Below are positions 1 through 8,846 of a stretch of 30,446 nucleotides of DNA, piece after piece. Both the position numbers and the translations under genes were made by a program. Source of the stretch: an uncultured Lachnospiraceae bacterium (GTDB lineage Bacteria; Bacillota; Clostridia; Lachnospirales; Lachnospiraceae); the NCBI GenBank assembly GCA_910583965.1, contig CAJUAE010000027.1, positions 7,055-37,500 of the forward strand, written 5' to 3'. Under the pieces are notes generated by a model. The model had not been told where the DNA came from, did not search any database, and was given only the letters and a program-made list of their open reading frames with translations. Each line of letters starts with the position of its first letter. The stretch's first letter is position 1.

Positions 1-80
1 AAGGAAACTTTCTCCTACTCGCCGCGCCGGACTCGTCAGTTTCTGCTGACAAATTTGACTTGGGGGCTTGTATGCATAAC
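1..80. repeat. Dispersed double-hairpin element, copy 1 (cut by window edge)
   Basis: The window opens inside a hairpin whose right arm ends in CTACTCG. An inner stem GTCAG/CTGAC follows, then a tail ending in GCATAA. The same order (TAGGG-type hairpin, GTCAG..GCTGAC stem, tail ending GCATAA) occurs at 24420-24506, and shorter relatives lie at 2268-2316 and 26541-26582. The outer stem of this copy has several mismatches, so it is a diverged copy. Function unknown. Confidence 0.55.
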
Positions 81-107
81 AAAAAGCCACTGATTTTATT
101 CAGCGGC
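81..107 (-). terminator. Rho-independent terminator of the FIST-MCP unit
   Basis: On the minus strand an 8-bp stem (GCCGCTGA / TCAGTGGC, one G-U pair) is followed by TTTTTG, about 20 nt after the MCP stop. On the plus strand the G-U pair becomes an A-C mismatch, so the hairpin is specific to the minus transcript. Confidence 0.8.
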
Positions 108-126
108 CTTCTTACTACAATATTTT

Positions 127-1059
127 TTATGACAATTCCCCCACCATAGCAATCGCCTGTTCGATGGTATGCTGAAATGCCTCCATCAAAACACCTTTTT
201 TACTATTGTCAATATCCATTTTATCTATTATATCAGTGTAGATACCTGCTGTGGACATAAGTGAATCTTGAACCGTTTTCACATAGGTACGATTTTGCTC
301 GACAGCTTGGTCAATCGCTGTGCGAACCGCGGCTGTTCCCGAAGCACGCTCCTTGATATCGTCAAAATATCTGCTTGTTTCCTCCATACTTCGGATACTA
401 CCGAGCACAGCTTCATCTGATGCCTGTATAAATTGGTTCAATTCCTTACTTTTCTGCTCCACTTCCGCAACACTTGTGTGAATGCCATCAACCATGTCCT
501 GACTCATTTTCGCCAGTTTTCCAACTTCCTCTGCCACCACTGCAAATCCTTTTCCCTGATCTCCAGCGCGCGCTGCCTCAATACTTGCATTCAAGGCGAG
601 AAGATCGGTTTGATCTGCGATTTCACCAATTCCAAATAAACTATTTCTAATTTTATCAAGTGCCTGTTGTAATGAATTAAATGTCTCTGACATGTTCCGA
701 AAGTTCTCCTTCACAGAACTAGCATCCTGCCGCAGACGCTCCATCTGATTCTGTGCATCTACCACAGATTGGTCAATCGCTGTCTCGACAGCATTAAATC
801 GGTCAGCAGCAACTGTAATCTCCTGAAATCCATCATCCATGGCATTAATATCATCACGCAAGCCTATAATGTCATTTTGCAATCCAACAAGCTGTTCACT
901 TGCATAGCGCATCTTCTGTGTTGTCTGAAAAACATCACCTGCCAATTCATCCACCACCTGACAGGCACTTTTCAACGCATAATCCAACGGATATTTATCA
1001 AATTCTGTTCGTCTCTGCGGTTCACTATCGATTGCTTTTTTGTCTCTAAATAATCTCAA
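127..1059 (-). CDS. Soluble methyl-accepting chemotaxis-like signalling protein
   Basis: A 310-residue protein with no membrane segment and no HAMP domain. The N-terminal ~100 residues have no recognisable fold. A long helical coiled coil surrounds the almost invariant MCP hairpin tip (DQTDLLALNASIEAARAG, then GKGFAVVAEEVGKLA) in the middle of the protein. In the MCP family this tip contacts CheA and CheW. The start is a TTG: the frame opens at TTG with AGGGGG eight bases upstream, and the nearby ATG stops after six codons. It follows the FIST gene by 12 bases and is probably co-translated with it. The pairing suggests a split receptor in which FIST senses and this protein signals; that is inference. 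No chemotaxis kinase or flagellar genes lie in the window. Confidence 0.9.
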   Translation of the reverse strand: MRLFRDKKAIDSEPQRRTEFDKYPLDYALKSACQVVDELAGDVFQTTQKMRYASEQLVGLQNDIIGLRDDINAMDDGFQEITVAADRFNAVETAIDQSVVDAQNQMERLRQDASSVKENFRNMSETFNSLQQALDKIRNSLFGIGEIADQTDLLALNASIEAARAGDQGKGFAVVAEEVGKLAKMSQDMVDGIHTSVAEVEQKSKELNQFIQASDEAVLGSIRSMEETSRYFDDIKERASGTAAVRTAIDQAVEQNRTYVKTVQDSLMSTAGIYTDIIDKMDIDNSKKGVLMEAFQHTIEQAIAMVGELS

Positions 1060-1071
1060 CGTACATTCCCC

Positions 1072-2145
1072 CTACTCAAATGCCAGACAGCACATTGTCT
1101 GATTTACAAACTGTGTATTATAATGTTCTCCTACACCTACCATGCCAGCATGAGAGAAACTGCGACACATATCCGCAAGATAGTCATCCCAATAATGTTC
1201 GTCATTAAACATAATATATCGAAACAGACAATTGACAGAAAGCACTGCTGATGCATTCCCTAAATCTTGTCGAATCTGTGTGATCGTATCCTGCACAACA
1301 GACTTATAATCACCAATATTCAATATCGTTAAGAAATCCATCTTGTTTGCCGGTCGAAATGTTGTGATGCTGCCGTCTGATTCCACACCCTTTATAGAGA
1401 CAATGTATGTATCAGAATCGCAGACATGTCCAAAAGGATTTTTAAAGGTCTGTGTTGTGATTTTGTCCCTGCTAATTCCAAGTTCGGACGTGTACACTTT
1501 CTCCGCAGAAACATTCTCCAACGTACAAATTTTGTAAGACTTTGGATCTGCGTCAGTTACCATAAATTGCTTTTCGATTCCCTGTGGATGGACATAGATA
1601 TTTTCCTTGTAAGATTTTATCTTTCCTCGAAGATTCTTAAAAATGAAAAAAGCACAAGCATCTTGATAAACTTTCCCATTACACGCAACCGCAGATGAAT
1701 TGCTTGTGCCTCCCGCAAGATCGTACCCTGCACGACAAAGATAATTTGACAGTGTTGTGACAGCGCGCACATCTGCCCCTGCGGAACAGATATCAAAGCA
1801 AGCTGTTTTTCCCCGCTCACCACCCACTGTCTTCACAGCATTTTCTAACCGTCTAATATATTTCATTGGCATGACAGAAGCTTGCTCCAAAACATCTGCC
1901 ACTACTTTTATATCATCTTTCATTGCAATCACAGTGACACCTGCATCAAAAAATTGTTTGTCCAAATATACCTGCCCAACGCCTCCAATAGATGGTATAT
2001 TCGGAAAAATTTTTTCTATTTCTATTGCAGTGTGCGCAAGCATTTTCTCATCTGCAACAGTAAAAAATAATGCCGCAGGAGATGTAATATTTTTTAAGGC
2101 TTCCGCAACATCACCCTTTTTGCTACTGCCAAATGTCAATTTCAT
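1072..2145 (-). CDS. FIST-domain sensory protein
   Basis: A 357-residue cytoplasmic protein resembling the FIST family (FIST_N followed by FIST_C), which occurs as an intracellular sensory module in bacterial signalling proteins. Supporting segments are the early FFTVADEKM strand, the glycine-rich IPSIGGVGQ turn, FDICSAG, the AGGTSNSSAVACNGK segment, and the C-terminal half ending GVGEHYNTQFVNQTMCCLAF, which is typical of FIST_C. The frame opens at an ATG 28 codons upstream, but those codons run through the hairpins of a repeated leader. The ATG at 2145 has GGAGGG six bases upstream and gives the normal N-terminus MKLTFGSSKKGD. No enzyme motif is present. The partner is the MCP-like gene immediately downstream. 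The ligand is unknown. Confidence 0.85.
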   Translation of the reverse strand: MKLTFGSSKKGDVAEALKNITSPAALFFTVADEKMLAHTAIEIEKIFPNIPSIGGVGQVYLDKQFFDAGVTVIAMKDDIKVVADVLEQASVMPMKYIRRLENAVKTVGGERGKTACFDICSAGADVRAVTTLSNYLCRAGYDLAGGTSNSSAVACNGKVYQDACAFFIFKNLRGKIKSYKENIYVHPQGIEKQFMVTDADPKSYKICTLENVSAEKVYTSELGISRDKITTQTFKNPFGHVCDSDTYIVSIKGVESDGSITTFRPANKMDFLTILNIGDYKSVVQDTITQIRQDLGNASAVLSVNCLFRYIMFNDEHYWDDYLADMCRSFSHAGMVGVGEHYNTQFVNQTMCCLAFE

Positions 2146-2230
2146 ATCAACCCTCCATGTCGCGGCTCTGCCGCAACTCAAATCCAGATGAGAAATGCCG
2201 TATTTCAGGCATTTCTCGGTGTGAGACATA
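2146..2230 (-). promoter_or_regulatory. Hairpin leader cassette before the FIST gene
   Basis: On the minus strand the leader contains a 10-bp perfect stem (GAGAAATGCC / GGCATTTCTC, 8-nt loop), then CTGGATTT, then the hairpin GCGGC-AGA-GCCGC (2162-2174), then GGAGGG and the ATG. The 45 bases at 2180-2224 are identical to 11497-11541 in the leader of the D,D-carboxypeptidase gene, and the layout also matches the murI leader. An ATG at 2229 is in frame with the gene, so an N-terminally extended product is conceivable but would lack a good ribosome site. Confidence 0.75.
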
Positions 2231-2267
2231 GTACTTCTTCACGAAACAGCCTTTGCTGTGAGTGAAG

Positions 2268-2316
2268 CGAGTAGGGAGAAAGATAAACCTTTCCTACTCG
2301 ATTGCTGAGTGTCAGT
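2268..2316. repeat. Dispersed double-hairpin element, copy 2
   Basis: CGAGTAGG (2268-2275) pairs perfectly with CCTACTCG (2293-2300). The following GCTGAGTGTCAGTAG resembles the CACTGGGTGTCCGTCAG part of the full copy at 24420-24506. The second hairpin is not preserved, so this is a shortened or decayed copy. Confidence 0.5.
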
Positions 2317-2520
2317 AGAACTTTATTATTATATAATCGTTCATTTGCAAATTACTACCATAATAATAACATAAAAAAAATTTTTTTCCTACAATTTTTT
2401 GACTAGACTTTTATAATATCTATAAAAATAATTTAAAATCAGGTTAAAACAATCTATACACTTAAAGAAGTTCGTAATTTATTCATTCGTGCGCATGTCC
2501 TGCGCTCATAGTGACAACTA

Positions 2521-2549
2521 TTGACTACAGTTATTGATTTTGCTACAAT
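2521..2549 (+). promoter_or_regulatory. Sigma-A-type promoter for the dus operon
   Basis: TTGACT (2521-2526), a 17-base spacer, then TACAAT (2544-2549). It predicts a 5' leader of roughly 80 bases before the start at 2639. Confidence 0.6.
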
Positions 2550-2638
2550 AAACGAAACTAACAACTTTGTAGAATGGAATAATTGTACCACCATATCATT
2601 AGATATTTTTCTATTGTAGTACTATGGAGGAATTACAT

Positions 2639-3610
2639 ATGAGTACAATACAGACGGGCGATATCAGACCAATCCGCATAGGAGGTCTGCTTTTGCCATC
2701 AAATGTATTGATGGCACCTTTGGCGGGATATACCTGTTATCCATTTAGAATGCTGGTATATGAACTTGGAGCAGGGTTGTGTTTTACAGAGATGTGTAGC
2801 GCCAATGCCTTAAAATATGAAGATAGAGCGACAAATCGCCTTCTCTTAACCACTGAGAAGGAACCTATCAGAGCAGTTCAACTTCTTGGTGGCAATCCAG
2901 CTGTGATGGAACAAATGTCCAAAAGCCCACTTTTAGCAGACTTTGATATTATTGACATTAATATGGGATGTCCTGTACCTAATGTATTTAAAAGTGGCGA
3001 AGGAAGTGCACTGATGCAAGACCCAAAACGCGCCGCCGCAATTATAAGAGGCTGTAAGAAAAGTGGCAAAATCATCACAGTAAAGTGTCGTGTTGGCATC
3101 CGCGAAGATGAACTGTTCGCCGCAGAGTTTGCCCGTATATGTGAGGATGCTGGCGCAGATATGATTACAATCCATGGTCGAACACGAAGCATGATGTATG
3201 ACGGAGAGCCACACCGAAAAGAAATCGAACAGGCAAAAGCGGCTGTCTCTATCCCAGTGATTGCAAACGGTGGTATTTTCTCTGTGGAAGACGCTGCAAA
3301 AATGCTTGCAAGCACTAGTGCAGATGGAATAATGATAGCACGATATGGTTTAGAGCATCCATTTATATTTAGCGAGCTGACAGGAACTTTGTGTCAAAAG
3401 ACGCCCCTTCAGCTCCTACTAGAACAACTAGACTTAACTGCACAATATTATGATGAAACTTTTACATTAAATTATATTAAAAAAATTGCTTCTTATATGA
3501 TGAAGAAGCGAAAAGGAACAAAACGGTATAAGGAAAGTTTATATAAAAGTGGAAGTCTAAAAGAACTGCGTAATATAATTACACTGATCTTTGCAGACCA
3601 TCCAACATGA
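2639..3610 (+). CDS. dus: tRNA-dihydrouridine synthase (DusB-like)
   Basis: A flavin enzyme that reduces specific uridines to dihydrouridine in tRNA. The 323-residue product has the family N-terminus LMAPLAGYT (about residues 24-32), the signature DINMGCPVPNV with catalytic Cys111, the KCRVGI and TIHGRTRS segments of the FMN/tRNA site, and the phosphate-binding VIANGGI. Length fits the family. An ATG at 2624 overlaps the Shine-Dalgarno GGAGG (2626-2630), so the true start is the ATG at 2639, eight bases after that site. It is the first gene of a plus-strand run; the LRR gene starts 8 bases after its stop and its Shine-Dalgarno overlaps the stop codon, implying coupled translation. The exact Dus subclass and target uridine cannot be told from sequence alone. 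Confidence 0.93.
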   Translation: MSTIQTGDIRPIRIGGLLLPSNVLMAPLAGYTCYPFRMLVYELGAGLCFTEMCSANALKYEDRATNRLLLTTEKEPIRAVQLLGGNPAVMEQMSKSPLLADFDIIDINMGCPVPNVFKSGEGSALMQDPKRAAAIIRGCKKSGKIITVKCRVGIREDELFAAEFARICEDAGADMITIHGRTRSMMYDGEPHRKEIEQAKAAVSIPVIANGGIFSVEDAAKMLASTSADGIMIARYGLEHPFIFSELTGTLCQKTPLQLLLEQLDLTAQYYDETFTLNYIKKIASYMMKKRKGTKRYKESLYKSGSLKELRNIITLIFADHPT

Positions 3611-3617
3611 GGGAACA

Positions 3618-6600
3618 ATGACAGAATATTATCAGATTGAAAATGGAATATTAGAACGCTACACAGGGCGGGATGAAGTCATAGAAATCCCAGAAGGAAT
3701 CCATACAATTGGAGTGGGCGCTTTGAAAGGCTGTGTATCTTTAAAAAAGGTCCTCTTGCCACATGGACTAAACTATATTTCACCAGATGCATTTAAAGGG
3801 TGCCGCAAATTAGAAGAAGTTGTGATTCCAGAAGGCGTAACTTATATTGGACGGTATGCATTTCATCGCTGCCATTCTCTAAAACGAGCAGTCTTGCCAC
3901 TTTCTGTACAGGAGTTGGGAGAGTGTGCTTTTTTATATTGTGACAGCTTACAAGAAGTACAGATGCCAGGAGTAAAGCGACTTGGAATGGCGGCGCTTGC
4001 AAATGGTATGTCTCTTGAAAGGCTTGTGATATCTCGCGCAATAGAAAAAGATTGTATCTGTGATGTTTTTACTGGCTGCGCACGCTTGAAAGAAATCGCT
4101 TTTGCAGATGGGGAGACCTATTTGCTTCCAAATGTTATAGAGGCAGCAGCGGATAACTTTTTTCTGCCTCCTCTTATGAAATTGGTGGTGCAAGATATTG
4201 TTCTGCGCATGATGGAACTAGAATACAGAACTTTAGTACGATTTCGAATCAATATTAAGCATGTGGAAGTGCCAGAAGGGATAGAAGTCCTTGCCAAAAG
4301 CAGCTTTTACGATTTGCGAGGAATTGTAGATATTAAACTACCACAATCGTTACGACAAATAGAAAGCCGTACTTTTCGTAATTGTATTGGTTTGGAGCAA
4401 GTGATTCTCCATGGAGAAACAGTCTCAATTGACAAAGATGCCTTTCGTAACTGCACAGCGTTGCGCTCGGTCCAAACCAGTGATGGTTCTGTATACTTAT
4501 TCCATGGATTATCTGATATTTTTAAAATAACGCCTAATACAACACAGCAAGTACTTATTCCTATTTCTGAAGTCCCAGAGCCAGTCCGTGTGATCCACCG
4601 GCAGGTTTTGGGAAATTTTAGAATGAGTGGAACCATTCTGCTGCAATATTTAGGCGCAGAATCCAGAGTGATTATTCCAGAGGGTGTTACCAGAATCGCT
4701 GAGGAAGCCTTCGCTGGGATTGAGACAATCGACAAAGTAATTTTTCCAGAAAGCCTGCAAGAAATTGGTGCAGAAGCCTTTCGAGGGTGTCTGTTATTGC
4801 AGACCATCACATTGCCAAAAGGACTTCAAAGTATTGCCTCTGGCGCATTTTCAGAGTGCGTAAAGCTGTTGCGCATTGAGATTCCAGAACAGATACAGGT
4901 TCTACCAGACCGAATCTTTCGTCAATGTAGGGCATTACAGGAAGTCTGCCTGCCAGAAGGACTAGAACAGATTGGAGAGCGCGCTTTTTATGGTTGTCAA
5001 AACCTAAAAAAATTAACCCTTCCAGAAAGCCTTACCCGCATTGGAAAAATGGCGTTTTATCAATGTGGATTACGGGAAATTCGTATTCCCGCTGCCACAG
5101 AATTTATAGAAAACCTGGCATTTGCAAAAAGCAATTTACAAAAAGCACAGATAACAGGCGGATATGAAACAGGAAAACACTATGGCATTGATATCTTTGG
5201 AAATTGTACACGATTAAAGACATTAATACTTGAAGAAAATGTCTGTCATATTCCTGATAAATTTGCGTATGGCTGTGCCGCATTGTCTCGACTTGTCTTG
5301 CCACAAACTCTTAAATCCATAGGAAGACATGCTGTGGAAGGCAGTCGTTTTCTAGAACAATGGAAACAGCATATAGCAAAAACAGAAGATACTATCCTTT
5401 GGGACGGACAACATCTGGAAGGCAGCATCCAAATTCCAACTACCGTAAAAATCATTGCTGGCGGCGCTTTTTATGGCAATACAAAAATTACAGCAATTAC
5501 TATTTCAGAACAAGTGCAGTCCATTGGAACTGCGGCTTTTAAAGGCTGTACTGCACTACAACGTGTATTTTTGCCTTCAAAAATCACTCATTTGGCGCCA
5601 GAAATCTTTTCAGGATGCAGCGCCTTAGGAGAAATTCTTATGACAGATTCCACAGACAAATCCACTCCTCCAGAATGGTATTCGATTGGAGATCGCGCTT
5701 TTTATCAGTGTCGAAAATTACAAAAAATCAAGTTTTCAAAAACTATAGAAATTGGAAAAGAAGCATTTTTTGGATGCGTTACATTGCAAAATACTTTGGT
5801 AAATCCTGCTATTCATATAGGAGAAGGCACTTTTACAGATACTTTGTTGGCAAAACATTTAGACAATAAACTTTCTGTTGTGGGAAACTTTATTGTTTCT
5901 GGCATAAATTGTGTTGGCGATATTATTATTCCAGATGGAATCAAGGGAATCTCACCCTACGCGTTTGCAGGAAATCGTAGGGTCAACAAAGTTTTATTTC
6001 CAGAAAGTCTTCTATGGATTGGCGAGGGTGCATTTTTTGGATGCAGCAATTTGCAACCACATCTCTCAGAACAACTACACACAATTGAGGCACATGCCTT
6101 TGAAAAATGTAGCGCTCTCAAAAAAATACACTGTGCTGCCTATGAAATTGGAGAAGCAGCATTTGCTGGATGCACTGCGCTTGTTTGGGCACAGTTCTCA
6201 CAAGTAAAACATCTGAGAAAACGGCTTTTTGCAGGTTGTACCAACTTAGAAACTTGCCTATGTGAAAATGTAGAGAAAATACAATCTTATTGTTTTAGCA
6301 ACTGTATTAAACTACAGCAGTACAATTTTACATCTTTATCTTATATAGGGGAATATGCTTTTGCAAACTGCGAAAGTTTATCGTCAATTACATTTCAGGA
6401 CGGAATCTATCTGGATGCACATGCATTGGAAGATTGTAGCCATCTTGCTCAAATTTGTCTGTCTGGATCACAAGGATTCATTTCTTTAGAAGAGTACGCA
6501 CTATCTGGATGCACTGCACTTTGCCAAATAATATATCAAGGAAAAAAATGGATATTTAACTCCTACGCAGACCTTTTGTCTGATGAAATTCCAGAAACCG

Positions 6601-7658
6601 TAAGACAATTGTATCACAGCGCATTGAGCTGTTTTACTGTAGAGAATGAGGAAAATCTAGTTCGATATCGCGGCGCCGCAACATCAGTGCGCATTCCTGT
6701 AGGAATCAAACGAATTGAGGCAGAAGTATTTCGAGATGCAATGCAGCTTTGTGAAGTAGAGATTCCAGACAGTGTGAAATACATCGGCGCAAGAGCCTTT
6801 CACGGTACAACTTGGATGACAGAAAAGCGCAAGAGATCTCCCATGGTAACAGTGCGTGATATGCTGTTAGATGGTTCTTGCTGTGTTGGAAACGTAATTG
6901 TTCCACCGGAAATTCGTCTCGTTTGCGGCTGGGCCTTCGCAAATGGCCTGGAAATCAAAAGTATTCAGTTTTTGTCAGAGCGTGTACGTGTTGAAGAATA
7001 TGCCTTTCGCAACTGCATTTATCTACAACAAATGATTTTGTCGGACAAAACTGTTGTTCGCTTTACTGGTTTAACGGATCGTGAAAAAGATTTGCCGCCT
7101 TTAGCGAAACAGGCTGTACTTGACAGTCTTAATTGTTTTAAGACAAACGAAGAACATGTTTTAATTGAATGTACTGGAAATATTTCTCGTCTGCAACTTG
7201 TTGATGGCATTACAGAAGTAGGAGAAAGTACTTTTCAAGACGCAAATCTACTGACAGAAATCACTTTTTCCGAAACAGTAAAAAGAATTGGCACAAGGGC
7301 TTTTGCAGGGTGTAAATGGCTGCGCGAAATACGACAAGCATATGGTGTGGAATATATTGGAACACAGGCATTTTCTGGATGTGGAATGCTGTGTTCTGTA
7401 GCGTTTTCACAAAATCTAAGACAAATTGGCACAAGGGCTTTTGAAAACTGTACCTCTCTTACAGAAATTCAGATTCCAGAAGGTGTGGAAGAAATTCCAG
7501 AACGTGCATTTTATCGTTGTCATAGCTTGCACAACATACAACTTCCCTCTACAATAAAAAAAATTGGCAAAGAAGCATTTGCCTTTTGTGGAAAATCACT
7601 TGTCGTTCAAATGCCAAAAGAAATAGAAGTTGCGCAAGATGCCTTTCGGAACTGTTAA
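3618..7658 (+). CDS. Giant cytoplasmic BspA-type leucine-rich-repeat protein
   Basis: A 1346-residue protein built almost wholly of LRR_5 (BspA-type) repeats of about 23 residues, of the form IGxxAFxxCxxLxxxxLPxxLxxI. The repeats restart about eight times. Each restart begins with a non-repeat stretch leading into a cap such as ENGILERYTGRDEVIEIPEG (residue ~6), with relatives near residues 198, 335, 589, 753, 1008, 1078 and 1175 (for example LVRYRGAATSVRIPVGI and LIECTGNISRLQLVDGI). There is no signal peptide, membrane segment or sorting motif, so it should be cytoplasmic unless exported unconventionally. Many family members are surface adhesins, but this one is coupled to a tRNA-modification gene. 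The start at 3618 is preferred because GAGGG lies five to nine bases upstream; an upstream non-ATG start inside dus would remove that site. Binding partner unknown. Confidence 0.9.
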   Translation: MTEYYQIENGILERYTGRDEVIEIPEGIHTIGVGALKGCVSLKKVLLPHGLNYISPDAFKGCRKLEEVVIPEGVTYIGRYAFHRCHSLKRAVLPLSVQELGECAFLYCDSLQEVQMPGVKRLGMAALANGMSLERLVISRAIEKDCICDVFTGCARLKEIAFADGETYLLPNVIEAAADNFFLPPLMKLVVQDIVLRMMELEYRTLVRFRINIKHVEVPEGIEVLAKSSFYDLRGIVDIKLPQSLRQIESRTFRNCIGLEQVILHGETVSIDKDAFRNCTALRSVQTSDGSVYLFHGLSDIFKITPNTTQQVLIPISEVPEPVRVIHRQVLGNFRMSGTILLQYLGAESRVIIPEGVTRIAEEAFAGIETIDKVIFPESLQEIGAEAFRGCLLLQTITLPKGLQSIASGAFSECVKLLRIEIPEQIQVLPDRIFRQCRALQEVCLPEGLEQIGERAFYGCQNLKKLTLPESLTRIGKMAFYQCGLREIRIPAATEFIENLAFAKSNLQKAQITGGYETGKHYGIDIFGNCTRLKTLILEENVCHIPDKFAYGCAALSRLVLPQTLKSIGRHAVEGSRFLEQWKQHIAKTEDTILWDGQHLEGSIQIPTTVKIIAGGAFYGNTKITAITISEQVQSIGTAAFKGCTALQRVFLPSKITHLAPEIFSGCSALGEILMTDSTDKSTPPEWYSIGDRAFYQCRKLQKIKFSKTIEIGKEAFFGCVTLQNTLVNPAIHIGEGTFTDTLLAKHLDNKLSVVGNFIVSGINCVGDIIIPDGIKGISPYAFAGNRRVNKVLFPESLLWIGEGAFFGCSNLQPHLSEQLHTIEAHAFEKCSALKKIHCAAYEIGEAAFAGCTALVWAQFSQVKHLRKRLFAGCTNLETCLCENVEKIQSYCFSNCIKLQQYNFTSLSYIGEYAFANCESLSSITFQDGIYLDAHALEDCSHLAQICLSGSQGFISLEEYALSGCTALCQIIYQGKKWIFNSYADLLSDEIPETVRQLYHSALSCFTVENEENLVRYRGAATSVRIPVGIKRIEAEVFRDAMQLCEVEIPDSVKYIGARAFHGTTWMTEKRKRSPMVTVRDMLLDGSCCVGNVIVPPEIRLVCGWAFANGLEIKSIQFLSERVRVEEYAFRNCIYLQQMILSDKTVVRFTGLTDREKDLPPLAKQAVLDSLNCFKTNEEHVLIECTGNISRLQLVDGITEVGESTFQDANLLTEITFSETVKRIGTRAFAGCKWLREIRQAYGVEYIGTQAFSGCGMLCSVAFSQNLRQIGTRAFENCTSLTEIQIPEGVEEIPERAFYRCHSLHNIQLPSTIKKIGKEAFAFCGKSLVVQMPKEIEVAQDAFRNC

Positions 7659-7690
7659 CGAACATCGCCTCTAAAAATAGGAGCAATTAG

Positions 7691-8752
7691 ATGAATTATC
7701 GAATGTTAGGCAGCACAGGGCTTTTGGTATCGGAGATTGGCTTTGGTACAATTCCAATCTTACAAGGAAATATCCCAGTTTTGCCGGATTACTTTAATCT
7801 GGATGAAAAAGAGGCCCTTGCAGTGATGAACTATGCATATAAGCAAGGCTGTAATTTATATGATACAGCAATCGTGCCAGAATATGGAGATGCAGAAATC
7901 AAACTTGGTAAATTTGCTGCCTCTATTGGAAGAAAACATATTATTATCTCAGACAAAGCACGCTTTTTTAGCGGCAGTGAAATGTATCAGGCTGTGGAAA
8001 CTTCTTGCGAGAATCTTGGCACAATCCCAGACTTATATTTTGTCCATCAAGTGGATGCAGACCACGAAAATGAAGTGTTTGGACAAGGCGGAGCACTTGA
8101 TGCGCTTACGGAACTAAAAGCGGAGGGAAAAATCCGATATGCAGGAATCGCAACACACTACTATGATATTCTGTTGCGCGGCGCTCAAGATGACCGTGTA
8201 GATGTTCTCCAAGGAAGCGGAAATCTGTTGGAACGTGGTATGTTAGACCGCCTTCGAGAAGAACCACTTTTTAGAAAAAAAGGGTTCCTTGTCAATAAAA
8301 TATATGCGGCTGGATTGCTTCCCGCAAAATTTTCAGTGCAAACACTAATTGACTTTGTGCTATCCTATCCGATTTCCAGTGCACTGATTGGGCTTGGAAC
8401 AATGGAACAAATTGACGCTGCTATAAACAAAACAATTTCTTCGCAAGAATCCAAAATTCCTTCTTTTTCGGAGGTATTAGCTGTATTAGAAAAAGAGTAT
8501 GTACCAATTCCCTGTGATAGATGCCAGCGATGTGTCTGTCCCTACGGAACAGAAATCCATACATTATTTCGCCAATACCATTATTTTCATCTTGGAAAAG
8601 ACTATTGGGCACTAAAAAAATTGGCACTTGGAATTACTGAAAGCGCAAAGCACTGTCGAGAATGTATTACCATGCCTTGCATGGATGCATGTCCGCAAAA
8701 AATTCGTATTCCTCAGAAAATGCAAGAAGTAGAACAGTTGACGTTACTATAA
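7691..8752 (+). CDS. Aldo/keto reductase with C-terminal Fe-S ferredoxin-like domain
   Basis: A 353-residue NAD(P)H-dependent oxidoreductase. The N-terminal TIM-barrel begins NYRMLGSTGLLVSEIGFGT. The aldo/keto reductase tetrad is intact: Asp58 (NLYDTA), Tyr65 (PEYGDAE), Lys89 (ISDKARF) and His119 (YFVHQVD). The C-terminal ~80 residues carry two cysteine clusters, CDRCQRCVCP (Cx2Cx2CxCP) and CRECITMPCMDACP (Cx2Cx4Cx3CP), as in the clostridial reductases that join a barrel to a 4Fe-4S domain. The first cluster has a shorter final spacing than the classical ferredoxin motif. AGGAG precedes the ATG by six bases. It starts 33 bases after the LRR gene with no terminator between, so it is probably co-transcribed. 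Substrate unknown; the Fe-S part suggests coupling to an electron carrier. Confidence 0.9.
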   Translation: MNYRMLGSTGLLVSEIGFGTIPILQGNIPVLPDYFNLDEKEALAVMNYAYKQGCNLYDTAIVPEYGDAEIKLGKFAASIGRKHIIISDKARFFSGSEMYQAVETSCENLGTIPDLYFVHQVDADHENEVFGQGGALDALTELKAEGKIRYAGIATHYYDILLRGAQDDRVDVLQGSGNLLERGMLDRLREEPLFRKKGFLVNKIYAAGLLPAKFSVQTLIDFVLSYPISSALIGLGTMEQIDAAINKTISSQESKIPSFSEVLAVLEKEYVPIPCDRCQRCVCPYGTEIHTLFRQYHYFHLGKDYWALKKLALGITESAKHCRECITMPCMDACPQKIRIPQKMQEVEQLTLL

Positions 8753-8846
8753 GTAATCTAAAAGACCATAAATGCGAACCAGTTGACAGCTAGATAGAAA
8801 TTGCATACAATTGTGTCAGAATATTCAAAACAGGGAGCAGGGACAA

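Larger units (their letters stand above)
2230..2638. other. Intergenic region between FIST and dihydrouridine synthase genes
   Basis: About 400 AT-rich bases between divergent genes. It holds the rest of the FIST leader with a small ACAGC-AAAG-GCTGT hairpin, double-hairpin element copy 2 (from 2268), long A/T runs around 2370-2400, and a promoter for the plus-strand operon at 2521-2549. No convincing small gene is seen. Confidence 0.6.

Noticed and set aside
4000..7500. Minus-strand and alternate-frame open frames within the giant LRR gene
   Set aside because: They are shadows of a strongly repetitive coding sequence, without ribosome sites or recognisable domains.
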